A stretch of 64,000 bases of DNA from Candidatus Onthenecus intestinigallinarum (lineage in GTDB: Bacteria; Bacillota; Clostridia; Christensenellales; Aristaeellaceae), in assembly GCA_018713325.1 (NCBI GenBank), contig DVFJ01000006.1, forward strand, positions 124,001 to 188,000. The letters run 5' to 3'. This document shows, piece after piece, positions 1-8,447 of this stretch (position 1 is its first letter; each line of letters opens with the position of its first letter). Made by a program: the position numbers and the translations under genes. A model generated the notes under the pieces. It made no database searches and was not told the origin of the DNA. It saw only the letters and a list, made by a program, of their open reading frames with translations.

Positions 1-95
1 TGGGAGGCATTTCTACCTGAAATGCAGGAAGCGCTAACGCGAACGTGGCTGCCGAACGGCTGTCGGGATGGCGACGAAAAAAGGGGGATACATCC

Positions 96-1172
96 GTGGA
101 TCAGGCCGAGACGGGACGGATCATTCAGGTGCTGCGCAGGGAGCGCGGCCTGACGCAGGAAGCGCTGGCCGGCATGCTCGGCGTGTCCGCGGCCGCGGTG
201 AGCAAGTGGGAGACCGGCAAGTCCTGCCCGGACATCGAGCTGCTCTGCCCGCTGGCGCGGGCGCTGGGCACCAATGTGGACACGCTTCTGCAGTTCGAGG
301 AGACACTCTCGGCCCAGGAACTCGCGGGACGGATCGATGCGGTGGTCCAGACGGCGCGCGGAGAGGGCGCACAGGCGGGCGAGGCGGCGCTGACCGCGCT
401 GCTGCACGCATTCCCAAACAGCGCGACGCTGCGCCTGCACGCGGCTGCGGTGTGGGATGTGTTCTGCCTCCTCTTTCCGGACGCCGGGGAGGCGGAGCAG
501 GCCCGCTGGCGCGGCGAGAAGAAGGCGCTGCTGGAGTCGGCGCACACGGCGGGCGATGCGGCCTGTGCGCAGGCGGCCGCGCTGCAATTGGCCCTGCTCG
601 CCATTCGGGAGCGGGAGATAGACCGTGCGGAGGCGCTGCTGCGCGGTCTGCCGGAGCAGACGCTGGATCCCACGATGGCCTGGTCGCTGCTGTATCTGGA
701 GCGCGGCGAACCGCAGGAGGCGGTCAGGGCGCTGCAAAGGCGGCTGTATGCGCTGATCACGCAGGCGCTGTCGCTGCTGGTGCAGCTGGCAAATACATGG
801 GTCAAGGAGGATTCGGAGCGGGCGCTGCACGTCTGCGACGTGTACGGCGCGCTGTGCGAGGCATTCGGCATGACGGATATGGGCGACGGCCTGCGCGTGG
901 AGATCCATCTGCGCGCGGGGCGGATCGAGGAGGCCGCCGCCTGCCTGGAGCGCTACGTGGAGACGGTGCTCGGTCCTGCACGGTTGTCGGACGCACGGAT
1001 CTTCTCCCCCTGGCTGGGCGCGCCGAAGCCAGGGCGCGACGCGCTGCCGGAGGAGATGCGAAGCGTGCTGCTCAAAGGGTTGGAAGAGGACGCGCAATAT
1101 GCCGCGCTGCGGGCGCATCCGCGCGCCGCGGCGGCGATGGAGCGGCTGCGCGGCGGCGCGAAACGGGGATGA
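96..1172 (+). CDS. XRE-family HTH transcriptional regulator with C-terminal helical region
   Basis: Probable cytoplasmic DNA-binding regulator of 358 aa. The N-terminal 60 residues form a Cro/cI helix-turn-helix: LTQEALAGMLGVSAAAVSKWE is the recognition region, followed by the usual CPDIELLCPLARALG segment. The rest is Ala/Leu/Arg-rich and helical, resembling the tetratricopeptide-like C-terminal parts of similar clostridial regulators, with no recognisable ligand domain. I chose GTG 96 because AGGGGG lies about 8 bases upstream and the protein then begins just before the HTH; an in-frame GTG at 45 would add 17 residues but has a poorer ribosome binding site. It ends 54 bp before sigK in the same direction. 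Target genes are unknown. Confidence 0.8.
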   Translation: MDQAETGRIIQVLRRERGLTQEALAGMLGVSAAAVSKWETGKSCPDIELLCPLARALGTNVDTLLQFEETLSAQELAGRIDAVVQTARGEGAQAGEAALTALLHAFPNSATLRLHAAAVWDVFCLLFPDAGEAEQARWRGEKKALLESAHTAGDAACAQAAALQLALLAIREREIDRAEALLRGLPEQTLDPTMAWSLLYLERGEPQEAVRALQRRLYALITQALSLLVQLANTWVKEDSERALHVCDVYGALCEAFGMTDMGDGLRVEIHLRAGRIEEAAACLERYVETVLGPARLSDARIFSPWLGAPKPGRDALPEEMRSVLLKGLEEDAQYAALRAHPRAAAAMERLRGGAKRG

Positions 1173-1226
1173 GGGACAGACAGTTTTCGCGCGCGGGCGG
1201 CATACGCTTGCGCGGAGGGATGCGAC

Positions 1227-1931
1227 ATGCTGTCAAGTGCGCTCATCTGGCTGATCAAGGACGCGCTCCTGTTTCTGGCGTACGTTTCGGGCCGGCAGGC
1301 GTTTGCCAAGCCGCTGAACGCAAAGGAGGAGGCGGGCTGCATCGCGCGCATGCAGGCGGGCGACGCGCAGGCGCGCAACGAGCTGATCGAGCACAACATG
1401 CGCCTGGTGGCACATATCGCGCGCAAGTACACGGTGCCGGGCTACGACGCGGACGACCTGATCTCCATCGGCACGATCGGGCTGATCAAGGGCGTGTCGA
1501 CGTTCAAGGCGGGCACGGGCACGCAGCTGTCGACCTACTGCGCGCGCTGCATTGAAAACGAGATCCTCATGGTGCTGCGCGCATCGCAAAAGCGCAAGGG
1601 CGAGGTGTCGCTGTCCGACCCCATTGGAACGGACAGCGAGGGCAACGAGATCACGCTGACGGACCTGCTGGGCACGGATGCGGACGCCGTGCCGGACGAG
1701 GTCGACCGGCGCTTTTGCGCCGCCAAGGTGGCGCGCCTGATCCGCACGCAGCTGCCCGAACGCGAGCGCATCGTGCTGGAGCTGCGCTACGGCCTGGCGG
1801 ACGGCACGGCGCACTCGCAAAAGGAGGTCGCCCGCGCGCTGGGCATCTCGCGCAGCTATGTGTCGCGCATCGAAAAGCGGGCGCTGCAGACGCTGTGCGC
1901 ACGCTTTGAAGGAAAGGAAGGCGGCGACTGA
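1227..1931 (+). CDS. sigK: RNA polymerase sporulation sigma factor SigK
   Basis: Sigma-70 family factor of 234 aa that directs late mother-cell transcription (coat, cortex and germination genes) in sporulating Bacillota. The hydrophobic first 25 residues match the membrane-associated pro-sequence of pro-sigma-K. Region 2 is clear (RNELIEHNMRLVAHIARKY, then DLISIGTIGLIKGVSTF), followed by the KGEVSLSDPIG linker typical of SigK/SigE, and a region-4 helix-turn-helix (EVARALGISRSYVSRIEKRAL). The gene is continuous, so no skin element interrupts it. GGAGGG sits 8 bases before ATG 1227. SigE is the alternative, but the N-terminus and length fit SigK better. CATACGCT at 1201-1208 resembles a sigma-E -10 box but sits very close to the ribosome binding site. 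Confidence 0.92.
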   Translation: MLSSALIWLIKDALLFLAYVSGRQAFAKPLNAKEEAGCIARMQAGDAQARNELIEHNMRLVAHIARKYTVPGYDADDLISIGTIGLIKGVSTFKAGTGTQLSTYCARCIENEILMVLRASQKRKGEVSLSDPIGTDSEGNEITLTDLLGTDADAVPDEVDRRFCAAKVARLIRTQLPERERIVLELRYGLADGTAHSQKEVARALGISRSYVSRIEKRALQTLCARFEGKEGGD

Positions 1932-2015
1932 AGCGCGACGCCGTGAAAGCGTTCGGTTTTTGCGTAAAAAGCCGGACGTTTTTGCATAATGAGAGGAGGC
2001 GGCGCGACAAAGAAC

Positions 2016-2044
2016 TTGAAAAAGGACGGCGTTTATGCTAAAAT
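2016..2044 (+). promoter_or_regulatory. Sigma-A promoter for the M24 peptidase gene
   Basis: TTGAAA (2016-2021), 17-bp spacer, TAAAAT (2039-2044). It overlaps the upstream in-frame ATG at 2035, which argues for translation starting at ATG 2092. Confidence 0.7.
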
Positions 2045-2091
2045 ATTTTGGCATATGGGTACCCTATGTGCCGAACGAAGGAAGTGTACCG

Positions 2092-3159
2092 ATGAACGCA
2101 CGCTGTGCGGCGCTGGCGGCCTGCCTGCCCTCGGGCGCGCAGGCGGCGCTTTTGAGCAGCGCCCCCAATATCCGCTACGTGAGCGGCTACACCGGCGAGG
2201 GCCTCGCGCTCGTCGCGCAGGATCTGCGTGCGATCGTGACGGATTTCCGCTACACCGAGCAGGCGCAGCGCCAGGCGCCGGACTTTGAGGTCTTCGAAAT
2301 CGCCCCCGGCGAGCGGCATGAGGCCGTGGCCTACCGCCTGCTACAGAAAAGAGGCGTGCGGACGCTGGCTGTCGAGGAGGACGTGCTGACGGTCGCGGAT
2401 TATCGCGAACTGCAAAAGGCCATGCCGGACGTGTCGCTCGTGTCGCTGGAGGGCGCTCCCCAGCGGCTGCGCTGGATCAAGGATGCGGACGAGCTGGACA
2501 TGCTGGAGCGCGCCAACAGGCTGACGAGCGACTGCTTCGAGCACATGTGCTCCTTCATCCGCGAGGGGATGACCGAGCGCGAGATCGCGCTGGAGATCGA
2601 CTTCTGGATGATGCGCCGGGGTTCGGAGGGCGTCTCCTTCGAGACGATCGTCGCCTCCGGCGAGAACGGCTCGCTGTGCCATGCGATCCCCTCTGACCGC
2701 AGGGTGCGAAGCGGCGACCTGATCACGATGGACTTCGGCGCGGTCGTGGGCGGCTATCACGCGGACCTGACGCGCACCGTCGCGCTGGGCGCGGTGTCGG
2801 CGGAGTGCGCGCGCATGTACGAGACGGTCCTTCGCGCGCAGCTGGCGGCGCTGGAGGCCATCCGCCCGGGCGTCGTGTGCAGCGAGGTCGACGCAGTCGC
2901 GCGCAGGATCATCGACGGGGCGGGCTATGAGGGCCGCTTCGGCCACAGCCTGGGCCACAGCGCGGGCCTGGAGATCCATGAGAACCCGGGCTTCAGCCGC
3001 CGCTGCCAGGAGCCCGTCGCCGCAGGCATGGTGATCACCGTCGAGCCGGGCATCTATGTGCCGGGCGTGGGCGGCGTGCGCATCGAGGACAGCGTGGCCG
3101 TCACGCAGGACGGCGTGCGCATCCTGACGCCCGCAAGCAAGGAACTGATCACGCTGTAA
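2092..3159 (+). CDS. Xaa-Pro aminopeptidase (M24 family)
   Basis: Cytoplasmic metallopeptidase of 355 aa that removes N-terminal residues preceding proline. It has the two-domain creatinase/aminopeptidase P layout: an N-terminal domain (about 1-130) and a C-terminal pita-bread catalytic domain. The dinuclear metal ligands are visible as Asp in [18 protein letters not shown], His in [14 protein letters not shown], Glu in VEPGIY and Glu in GVRIEDSV. The start is ATG 2092 with GGAAG upstream; the longer frame from 2035 begins inside the promoter. It lies directly upstream of efp, a common Bacillota arrangement. A short AAAAGG/CCTTTT hairpin after the stop may act as a weak terminator. Confidence 0.92.
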   Translation: MNARCAALAACLPSGAQAALLSSAPNIRYVSGYTGEGLALVAQDLRAIVTDFRYTEQAQRQAPDFEVFEIAPGERHEAVAYRLLQKRGVRTLAVEEDVLTVADYRELQKAMPDVSLVSLEGAPQRLRWIKDADELDMLERANRLTSDCFEHMCSFIREGMTEREIALEIDFWMMRRGSEGVSFETIVASGENGSLCHAIPSDRRVRSGDLITMDFGAVVGGYHADLTRTVALGAVSAECARMYETVLRAQLAALEAIRPGVVCSEVDAVARRIIDGAGYEGRFGHSLGHSAGLEIHENPGFSRRCQEPVAAGMVITVEPGIYVPGVGGVRIEDSVAVTQDGVRILTPASKELITL

Positions 3160-3183
3160 AAGGGCATTGCCTTTTTCTAAAAT
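3155..3183 (+). promoter_or_regulatory. Possible weak promoter for efp
   Basis: TGTAAA (3155-3160), 17-bp spacer, TAAAAT (3178-3183). The -35 is poor and overlaps the upstream stop codon, so efp may instead be read from the peptidase promoter. Confidence 0.35.
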
Positions 3184-3223
3184 ACATCCGAACACGCTAA
3201 AACGAAGATGGAGGGATTCTGAC

Positions 3224-3781
3224 ATGATTACGGCAGGAGATTTCCGCAAGGGCATTACGATCGAATGGGACGGCGGCGTCTGGAACATCGTCGACTTCCA
3301 GCACGTCAAGCCGGGCAAGGGCGCGGCGTTCGTGCGCACCAAGATCAAAAACATCATGACGGGCGCGGTCGTGGAGCGCTCCTTCAACCCGACGGACAAG
3401 ATGCCGCGCGCGATCATCGAGACCAAGGAAATGAACTACGTCTACAACGACGGCGGCCTGTACTACTTCATGGACAACGAGACCTTCGAGCAGATCCCGC
3501 TGACGCTGGACCAGGTCGAGGATGCGGTCAAGTTCGTCAAGGAGGGCGAGAACGTCACCGTCCGCTTCTTCAAGGGCAAGGCCTTCTCCGTTGAGGCGCC
3601 GTTCTTCGTCACGCTGGAGGTCACGCAGACCGAGCCGGGCTTCAAGGGCGACACCGCGTCCAACACCTACAAGCCCGCGACCCTGGAGACGGGCTACACC
3701 CTGCAGGTGCCGCTGTTCATCAACATCGGCGACAAGATCCGCGTGGATACCCGCGTGGGCGAGTACATGGAGCGCGCGTAA
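3224..3781 (+). CDS. efp: Elongation factor P
   Basis: EF-P, 185 aa, binds between the P and E sites and relieves ribosome stalling at polyproline. The three-domain tRNA-shaped protein is full length. The conserved loop Lys at residue 32 ([12 protein letters not shown]) marks the tip that reaches the peptidyl-transferase centre, and the C-terminal [21 protein letters not shown] is the EF-P signature. ATG 3224 follows GGAGGG by about 8 bases; the longer frame upstream is not real. No EpmA/YmfI-type modification gene is visible nearby. Confidence 0.97.
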   Translation: MITAGDFRKGITIEWDGGVWNIVDFQHVKPGKGAAFVRTKIKNIMTGAVVERSFNPTDKMPRAIIETKEMNYVYNDGGLYYFMDNETFEQIPLTLDQVEDAVKFVKEGENVTVRFFKGKAFSVEAPFFVTLEVTQTEPGFKGDTASNTYKPATLETGYTLQVPLFINIGDKIRVDTRVGEYMERA

Positions 3782-3819
3782 ACGAGCGATATGCCCCCCT
3801 GCGGGGCAAGGAGGACGGC

Positions 3820-4314
3820 ATGAACAAGGTGACGGATCGCGCGGCCTACCTGAGAGGCCTAGCGGATGGACTGGAGATCGACGGCAGCACCAAGGAGGGC
3901 AAGCTCCTGCTTGCGTTCGTGGAGGCCTTTGACGAGATGGCGGAGTCGCTCCAGAAGGTGTCGGACGCGAACGACGAAACCCGTTCCTACGTCGAGGAGA
4001 TCGACGAGGCGCTGGATGCGCTGGAGAGCGAGCTCTTCGAGGACGACGAGGAATGCGAGTGCCACCATCATCACGACGAAGATGATGAGGACGACGAGGA
4101 CGACGAAGACGGGGACGACGGGCTGATCGAGTACGACTGCCCCAACTGCGGCACGGCCATCTATTTCGACGAGACGGCCTTTGACCTGGAGGAGGATCAC
4201 CGCTGCCCCAACTGCGGCGAGCCCGTGTTCGGCGAGGTGACGCCCGACATCTCAAGCTGGGAGGACGCCGAGGACGGGCATGAGCCCGAAGACGGCGATC
4301 CCGAGGACAAATAA
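3820..4314 (+). CDS. CD1247-type protein with acidic/His linker and zinc ribbon
   Basis: Hypothetical 164-aa protein of the kind annotated CD1247 N-terminal domain-containing in Clostridia. The N-terminus (about 1-75) is helical, beginning MNKVTDRAAYLRGLADGLEI. It is followed by a linker with a CEC pair, four consecutive histidines and a long run of Asp/Glu (about residues 85-105), then a zinc ribbon with paired CPNCG motifs. The C-terminal tail is again very acidic. Function is unknown; the position after efp and the ribbon suggest a nucleic-acid or ribosome-associated role, which is inference. GGAGGACGGC precedes ATG 3820, and a strong terminator follows. Confidence 0.8.
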   Translation: MNKVTDRAAYLRGLADGLEIDGSTKEGKLLLAFVEAFDEMAESLQKVSDANDETRSYVEEIDEALDALESELFEDDEECECHHHHDEDDEDDEDDEDGDDGLIEYDCPNCGTAIYFDETAFDLEEDHRCPNCGEPVFGEVTPDISSWEDAEDGHEPEDGDPEDK

Positions 4315-4330
4315 TTCAGGCCCGCTGTGG

Positions 4331-4364
4331 CCGGGAAATCATGGGATGATTTCCCGGCTTTTTT
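4331..4364 (+). terminator. Rho-independent terminator after the CD1247-type gene
   Basis: Perfect 12-bp stem (4331-4342 with 4346-4357), GGG loop, then a run of six T. It closes the peptidase-efp-CD1247 unit. Confidence 0.92.
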
Positions 4365-4393
4365 GCGTTCTATGCGTGGGAGGCGCTTTCGGC

Positions 4394-4422
4394 TTGCGTA
4401 CCTGCGCCGCGCATGCTATAAT
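4394..4422 (+). promoter_or_regulatory. Sigma-A promoter for the VanW pair
   Basis: TTGCGT (4394-4399), 17-bp spacer, extended -10 TGC-TATAAT (4417-4422), about 75 bp before the first VanW gene. Confidence 0.8.
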
Positions 4423-4495
4423 AAATTTGTATGGTTTGGCCGACAGGCGATGCGGAAGACCACGCTGTTGTTTCGAAAGGATGGATTGTTGACAC

Positions 4496-5755
4496 ATGAC
4501 CAGGCGGCTGACTGCACTTTTGATGGCACTTCTGTTGGCGCTTGCGGGGGGAGGCGCCGCGTACGCGGAGTCGACCGAGATCCTGCAGGTGCTCTACACC
4601 GGCGAACTGAACCACAACACCAACGTGCGCGAATCGCCGTCGTCCTCCGCCAAACGGCTCGGCTCCCTCAAGGAGGGGGACGCCATTGAGATCCTGGAGA
4701 TCGGCGACGATTGGTTCACCATCCTGTGGGAGGGCGAGGCTGCCTACGTCACCGCCGGCAATGTGGACAAGGTGCAGGCCGCGCGCCCCGGCGTCGTGGT
4801 GCCGGACAAGTACTACTATGAGGAGTTCTTCGAGGTATACACAGCCCAGGTCAAGAGCGATCTGTCCATGCGCAAGACGCCCTCGAGCGATTCGCAGATG
4901 ATCGCCACGGTCTATGAGGATGAAGAGGTCATCGTCGGCAGCGTGGGGGAGACCTGGGCGCATGTCAAAAAGGGCGATGTGACGGGCTATGTGCTCAGCG
5001 AATACCTCTACCGCTACCGCGCCATCGATCCCTATATGGGCATGATCCCCGGGGCGGTCTGGTATCCCTATGCGGCCACCGCGCTGGGCGACGTCGCCAT
5101 CTACAGCACAGAGGATCCTACCCAGGTGCTGACCACGATCCCGGAGGGCTCCATCGTGTGCGTGCGCGAGCCGGACGAGACGGGCGCCATGCTGCTGCCC
5201 TACATGCGCACGACCGGTCGCATTGAGGGCGGCGCGCGCGTGGCGCTCGAACCGGTCCTGACCTGGGACGAGGCGCAGCCGGGCGACCTGATCGGCGTGT
5301 TTGCGACGTTCTTCGACGCCACCGATAACAGCGCCCTGGGCGAGGGACGCAAGTACAACATGCTCCAGGGCGTGGAGCGCCTGCAGGACGTCGTCATCCC
5401 CGAGGGCGAAACCTTCTCCTTCAACGACTACTGCGCGCCCTACAGCGCCGGCAACGGCTACATGGAGGGCCCGATCATCAACTACGTCAGCGACCAGAAG
5501 ACCGGCTACGGCGGCGGCATCTGCCAGGTGTCGACCACGCTGTACAACGTCATCCTGCAAATCCCGATCAAGGTCGTCAAGGAGCAGCCGCACAGCTCCT
5601 ATGGCATTGAATATGCGCCCGTCGACTTCGACGCGGCGGTCGGCGCGGGCAACATCGACCTGCGCCTGCAGAACGTGCTGCCCTATGACGTGCGCATGGC
5701 GCTGCACATGACGGACGGGGTCATCACGGTCATGATCTACAGGGCGGACGCATGA
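4496..5755 (+). CDS. Exported SH3b-VanW family protein (first of a pair)
   Basis: Secreted or surface protein, 419 aa. A signal peptide (MTRRLTALLMALLLALAGG, cleavage near AYA-ES) is followed by two bacterial SH3-like repeats (about 30-95 with NVRESPSSSAKRLGSL, and about 115-170 with LSMRKTPSSDSQMIATV) and a C-terminal VanW domain with GEGRKYNMLQGVERLQ and YGGGICQVSTTLYN. SH3b domains usually bind cell-wall peptides; VanW is named from vancomycin-resistance clusters but has no settled biochemical activity. An in-frame ATG at 4481 is blocked by a stop, so ATG 4496 is the start. It overlaps the next gene by 4 bp. Probable role: cell envelope. Confidence 0.85.
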   Translation: MTRRLTALLMALLLALAGGGAAYAESTEILQVLYTGELNHNTNVRESPSSSAKRLGSLKEGDAIEILEIGDDWFTILWEGEAAYVTAGNVDKVQAARPGVVVPDKYYYEEFFEVYTAQVKSDLSMRKTPSSDSQMIATVYEDEEVIVGSVGETWAHVKKGDVTGYVLSEYLYRYRAIDPYMGMIPGAVWYPYAATALGDVAIYSTEDPTQVLTTIPEGSIVCVREPDETGAMLLPYMRTTGRIEGGARVALEPVLTWDEAQPGDLIGVFATFFDATDNSALGEGRKYNMLQGVERLQDVVIPEGETFSFNDYCAPYSAGNGYMEGPIINYVSDQKTGYGGGICQVSTTLYNVILQIPIKVVKEQPHSSYGIEYAPVDFDAAVGAGNIDLRLQNVLPYDVRMALHMTDGVITVMIYRADA

Positions 5756-6753
5756 TGAAGAGAGTTTGGCTTTGCATGTTACTGCTGGCGGCGCTGCTGG
5801 CGGCGGCCGTTCCCGCGTGCGCGCAGGACGGCAAAGAGACGGAAGAGGCGCCCTACACGGGCATCATCGGCAAGAACATGGACGTATACGCCTACGCCAG
5901 CGACGAGGCGACCGTCCTGGGCCGCGTGGAGACGGGCACGATCGTGGACGTCTACGAAAAGATGCGGACCTATACGAAGATCGACTATGAGGGCCGCATC
6001 GGCTACGTGCTCACGAAGTTCACCGAGCGCGTGCAGCGCAAGGATCCCTTCGAGGGCCCGATGCCCGGCACGTCCAGCTACATTGCGGTCGGGCGGGCGA
6101 CGCGGGACATGACCTTCAAGCCCGAGGAATACCGCTATGCCATCAACGTGCGCGAAGGCGCGTATGTGGCCGTCAAGGAGCTGGAGGGCGGGCGCGCGTA
6201 CTTCGAGTACATGCGTCTGGACGAGGACATGTCCGTGCCGGCCGACGGGCTGGAGCTGACGTATTTCGTCCCCTGGGACGAGGCGCAGCCCGGCGACCTG
6301 CTCTACGCGTTCTCCACGTACTACTCCGTCAGCCGCTCCGAGGACAACCTGGGCCGCATGCACAACATCGACCTGGCCGCCGAGCGGCTGTGCGGCACGG
6401 TCGTGCAGCCGGACGAGGTCTTCTCCTTCAACGCCGTGTGCGGCCCCTACGACAAGGACAACGGCTACGAGCTGGCGCCCATCCTCTCCGGCGAGAGCGA
6501 CACGGGCTATGGCGGCGGCACCTGTCAGGTGTGCACGACGCTCTACAACGTCGTGCTGCGCGTGCCCACGTTCATCGAGGAGATGCACTGGCACAGCCAG
6601 GGCGGCGTCAAGTATGTGCCCTCGGGCTTTGACGCGACCGTGGGCAGCCAGTGGGACATGCAGTTTCGCAACATCCTGCCCTATGCGGTGCGCCTGGAGT
6701 TCGACGCCACCGAGGGTGTGATGACGGCCTTTATGTACCGAAGCGAGGAATGA
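5752..6753 (+). CDS. Exported SH3b-VanW family protein (second of a pair)
   Basis: Paralogue of the preceding gene, 333 aa, with a signal peptide (MMKRVWLCMLLLAALLAAA, cleaved near CAQ), one SH3b domain (about 35-85) instead of two, and a VanW domain carrying YGGGTCQVCTTLYN. The shared PWDEAQPGDLLYAFSTYY segment and following residues show the pair arose by duplication and loss of one SH3 repeat. The start overlaps the stop of the first gene (ATGATGA), so the two are translationally coupled. It runs into surE with a 1-bp gap. No antibiotic-resistance ligase genes (vanA/H/X type) are present, so a resistance role is not supported. Confidence 0.85.
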   Translation: MMKRVWLCMLLLAALLAAAVPACAQDGKETEEAPYTGIIGKNMDVYAYASDEATVLGRVETGTIVDVYEKMRTYTKIDYEGRIGYVLTKFTERVQRKDPFEGPMPGTSSYIAVGRATRDMTFKPEEYRYAINVREGAYVAVKELEGGRAYFEYMRLDEDMSVPADGLELTYFVPWDEAQPGDLLYAFSTYYSVSRSEDNLGRMHNIDLAAERLCGTVVQPDEVFSFNAVCGPYDKDNGYELAPILSGESDTGYGGGTCQVCTTLYNVVLRVPTFIEEMHWHSQGGVKYVPSGFDATVGSQWDMQFRNILPYAVRLEFDATEGVMTAFMYRSEE

Positions 6754-6754
6754 T

Positions 6755-7504
6755 ATGCACGTATTGATCTCCAACGACGACGGCATCGGCGCGCCGGGCC
6801 TGCGCTGCCTCGTGCAGGCGTTCGCGCAGGCCGGCCACCGCGTCACCGTCGCCGCACCGGACGGACAGCGCAGCGCGGCGAGCCACAGCATCACGCTCTT
6901 TCGGCCGCTGACGCTGCGGCGCGCGGAGTGGGCAGCGGCGAATGTCGAGGCCTGGGCGATCGACGGTACCCCGGCGGACTGTGTGAAGTTCGCGCTGGAC
7001 CGCCTGACGTCCGCGGTCGACGCGGTCGTCTCCGGCGTCAACGACGGCTACAACATCGGCACGGACGTGCACTACAGCGGCACGGTCGCGGCCGCGATGG
7101 AGGGCGCCTTTGCAGGCGTGCCCGCCATCGCCGTCTCTGCGCCGCACGGCCGGGAGGACCTGATGCCGCTGGCCGCGCGAGAGGCCTTGCAGGCAGCGCA
7201 GCGCCTGGATGCAAAGCGCCTGCCGCACATGGCGACGCTCAACATCAACGTGCCGGACTGCGCGGCGGATCGGATCTGCGGCAGGCGGGCGGCTTCGCTC
7301 GCACGGCTGCGCTATGAGGACGGCTATGTGGAGCACTCAAGCGCCGACGTAGGCCGGTGCTACCGGCTGACCGGCGCGATGGCGGGCGCCGACGGCGGAG
7401 AGGACAGCGATTTCGCGCTGCTCGCGCAGGGGTATATCACGTATACCGTGCTGCACTTTGACCTGGGCATGCCCGGGGAGGCCGAGCGCTTTTTGCAGGA
7501 ATAA
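6755..7504 (+). CDS. surE: 5'/3'-nucleotidase SurE
   Basis: Metal-dependent nucleoside monophosphatase, 249 aa. The N-terminal NDDGIGAPGL holds the acidic metal ligands. The SGVNDGYNIGTDVHYSGTVA stretch contains the conserved Asn and Ser/Thr active-site residues. Length is typical. ATG 6755 begins immediately after the second VanW stop with GAGGAA upstream, so surE is read from the VanW promoter. SurE usually sits with pcm or rpoS in Proteobacteria; here the neighbours are envelope genes, which gives no extra functional clue. Confidence 0.95.
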   Translation: MHVLISNDDGIGAPGLRCLVQAFAQAGHRVTVAAPDGQRSAASHSITLFRPLTLRRAEWAAANVEAWAIDGTPADCVKFALDRLTSAVDAVVSGVNDGYNIGTDVHYSGTVAAAMEGAFAGVPAIAVSAPHGREDLMPLAAREALQAAQRLDAKRLPHMATLNINVPDCAADRICGRRAASLARLRYEDGYVEHSSADVGRCYRLTGAMAGADGGEDSDFALLAQGYITYTVLHFDLGMPGEAERFLQE

Positions 7505-7515
7505 CCCCCGTTTGC

Positions 7516-7544
7516 TTGCAAATTGACGGCGGATTTGGTAAAAT
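7516..7544 (+). promoter_or_regulatory. Sigma-A promoter for the RpiR-type regulator
   Basis: TTGCAA (7516-7521), 17-bp spacer, TAAAAT (7539-7544), placed 36 bp before the chosen start. Confidence 0.75.
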
Positions 7545-7580
7545 GACGTAGATCAAAATTTGCAGCGCGAGGTGACGAGC

Positions 7581-8447
7581 ATGCAGGACATGCAGGACCT
7601 GATCCGCAGGCTGAATCAGTCCGGAAAGCGCCTGAGCAAGGGGCACCGCAGAATCGCAGAGTATATCGTCGAGCACTACGACAAGGCCGTATTCATGACC
7701 GCCTCCCGCCTGGGCGAAAAGGTCGGCGTCAGCGAGTCGACGGTCGTGCGCTTCGCGTCGGCCCTCGGGTACGAGGGCTATCCGCAGTTGCAGCGCGCGC
7801 TGCAGGAGCTCGTCCGCCACCGCCTGACGGCCGTGCAGCGCTTTGAAATGGCTTCCGACATCGACCAGTCCGAGGTGTTGCGCACGGTGCTGCGCGCGGA
7901 CATGCAGAACATCCGCGCCACGCTGGAGGACATCGACACCGTCGCCTTCGACGACGTGATCGACCGCGTCCTGGAGGCGCGCAACATCTACGTCATGGGC
8001 GTGCGCTCCGCAGCGCCGCTGGCGCAGTTTTTGGGCTATTACCTCAACTTCATCTTCGACAACGTGCGCATCGTGGGCGAGAGCGCGGTCGACGTGTTTG
8101 AACAGATCTCGCGCGTCAACGAACAGGACATGCTCATCGGCATCAGCTTTCCGCGCTATTCGACGCGCACGCTGGAGGCGATGGCCTTCGCCAAGGCGCG
8201 CGGCGCGCAGGTCGTGGCCATCACCGACGGCCCCATGTCGCCGCTGCTCTCTCAGTCGACGCTCAGCCTGACCGCGCGCACGGATATGGCCTCGTTCGTC
8301 GACTCGCTCGCCGCGCCGCTGTCGCTGGTCAACGCGCTGGTGGTGGCGGTGGGCCTGCGCAGACGCGAGGACCTGTCGGAACATTTCAAGCTGATGGAAG
8401 GAATTTGGGATGAATATCAGGTCTACCTCAGCAAGGACAGAGAATGA
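7581..8447 (+). CDS. MurR/RpiR family transcriptional regulator
   Basis: Cytoplasmic regulator of 288 aa with an N-terminal RpiR helix-turn-helix (ASRLGEKVGVSESTVVRFA, about residues 40-60) and a C-terminal SIS sugar-phosphate-binding domain (about 120-260; NIYVMGVRSAAPLAQFLGYY). Such proteins respond to sugar phosphates such as N-acetylmuramate-6-P or ribose-5-P; the effector here cannot be told, and no sugar-specific operon adjoins it. I chose ATG 7581 because GAGGTG ends 6 bases upstream; a TTG at 7560 is unlikely. The 3' end overlaps the next gene by 38 bp, so the flavoprotein is probably coupled to it. Confidence 0.9.
   Translation: MQDMQDLIRRLNQSGKRLSKGHRRIAEYIVEHYDKAVFMTASRLGEKVGVSESTVVRFASALGYEGYPQLQRALQELVRHRLTAVQRFEMASDIDQSEVLRTVLRADMQNIRATLEDIDTVAFDDVIDRVLEARNIYVMGVRSAAPLAQFLGYYLNFIFDNVRIVGESAVDVFEQISRVNEQDMLIGISFPRYSTRTLEAMAFAKARGAQVVAITDGPMSPLLSQSTLSLTARTDMASFVDSLAAPLSLVNALVVAVGLRRREDLSEHFKLMEGIWDEYQVYLSKDRE

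Noticed and set aside
1201-1208. CATACGCT as a sigma-E -10 element for sigK
   Set aside because: Spacing places the transcription start at the ribosome binding site and no matching -35 is visible; it remains only a hint.
2035-2091. N-terminal extension of the M24 peptidase from ATG 2035
   Set aside because: The codon lies between the -35 and -10 elements of the promoter, so it cannot be in the transcript.
4496-6753. Vancomycin-resistance cluster suggested by the VanW domains
   Set aside because: No D-Ala-D-Lac/Ser ligase, VanH or VanX homologue is present; VanW domains with SH3b repeats are common in susceptible Clostridia.
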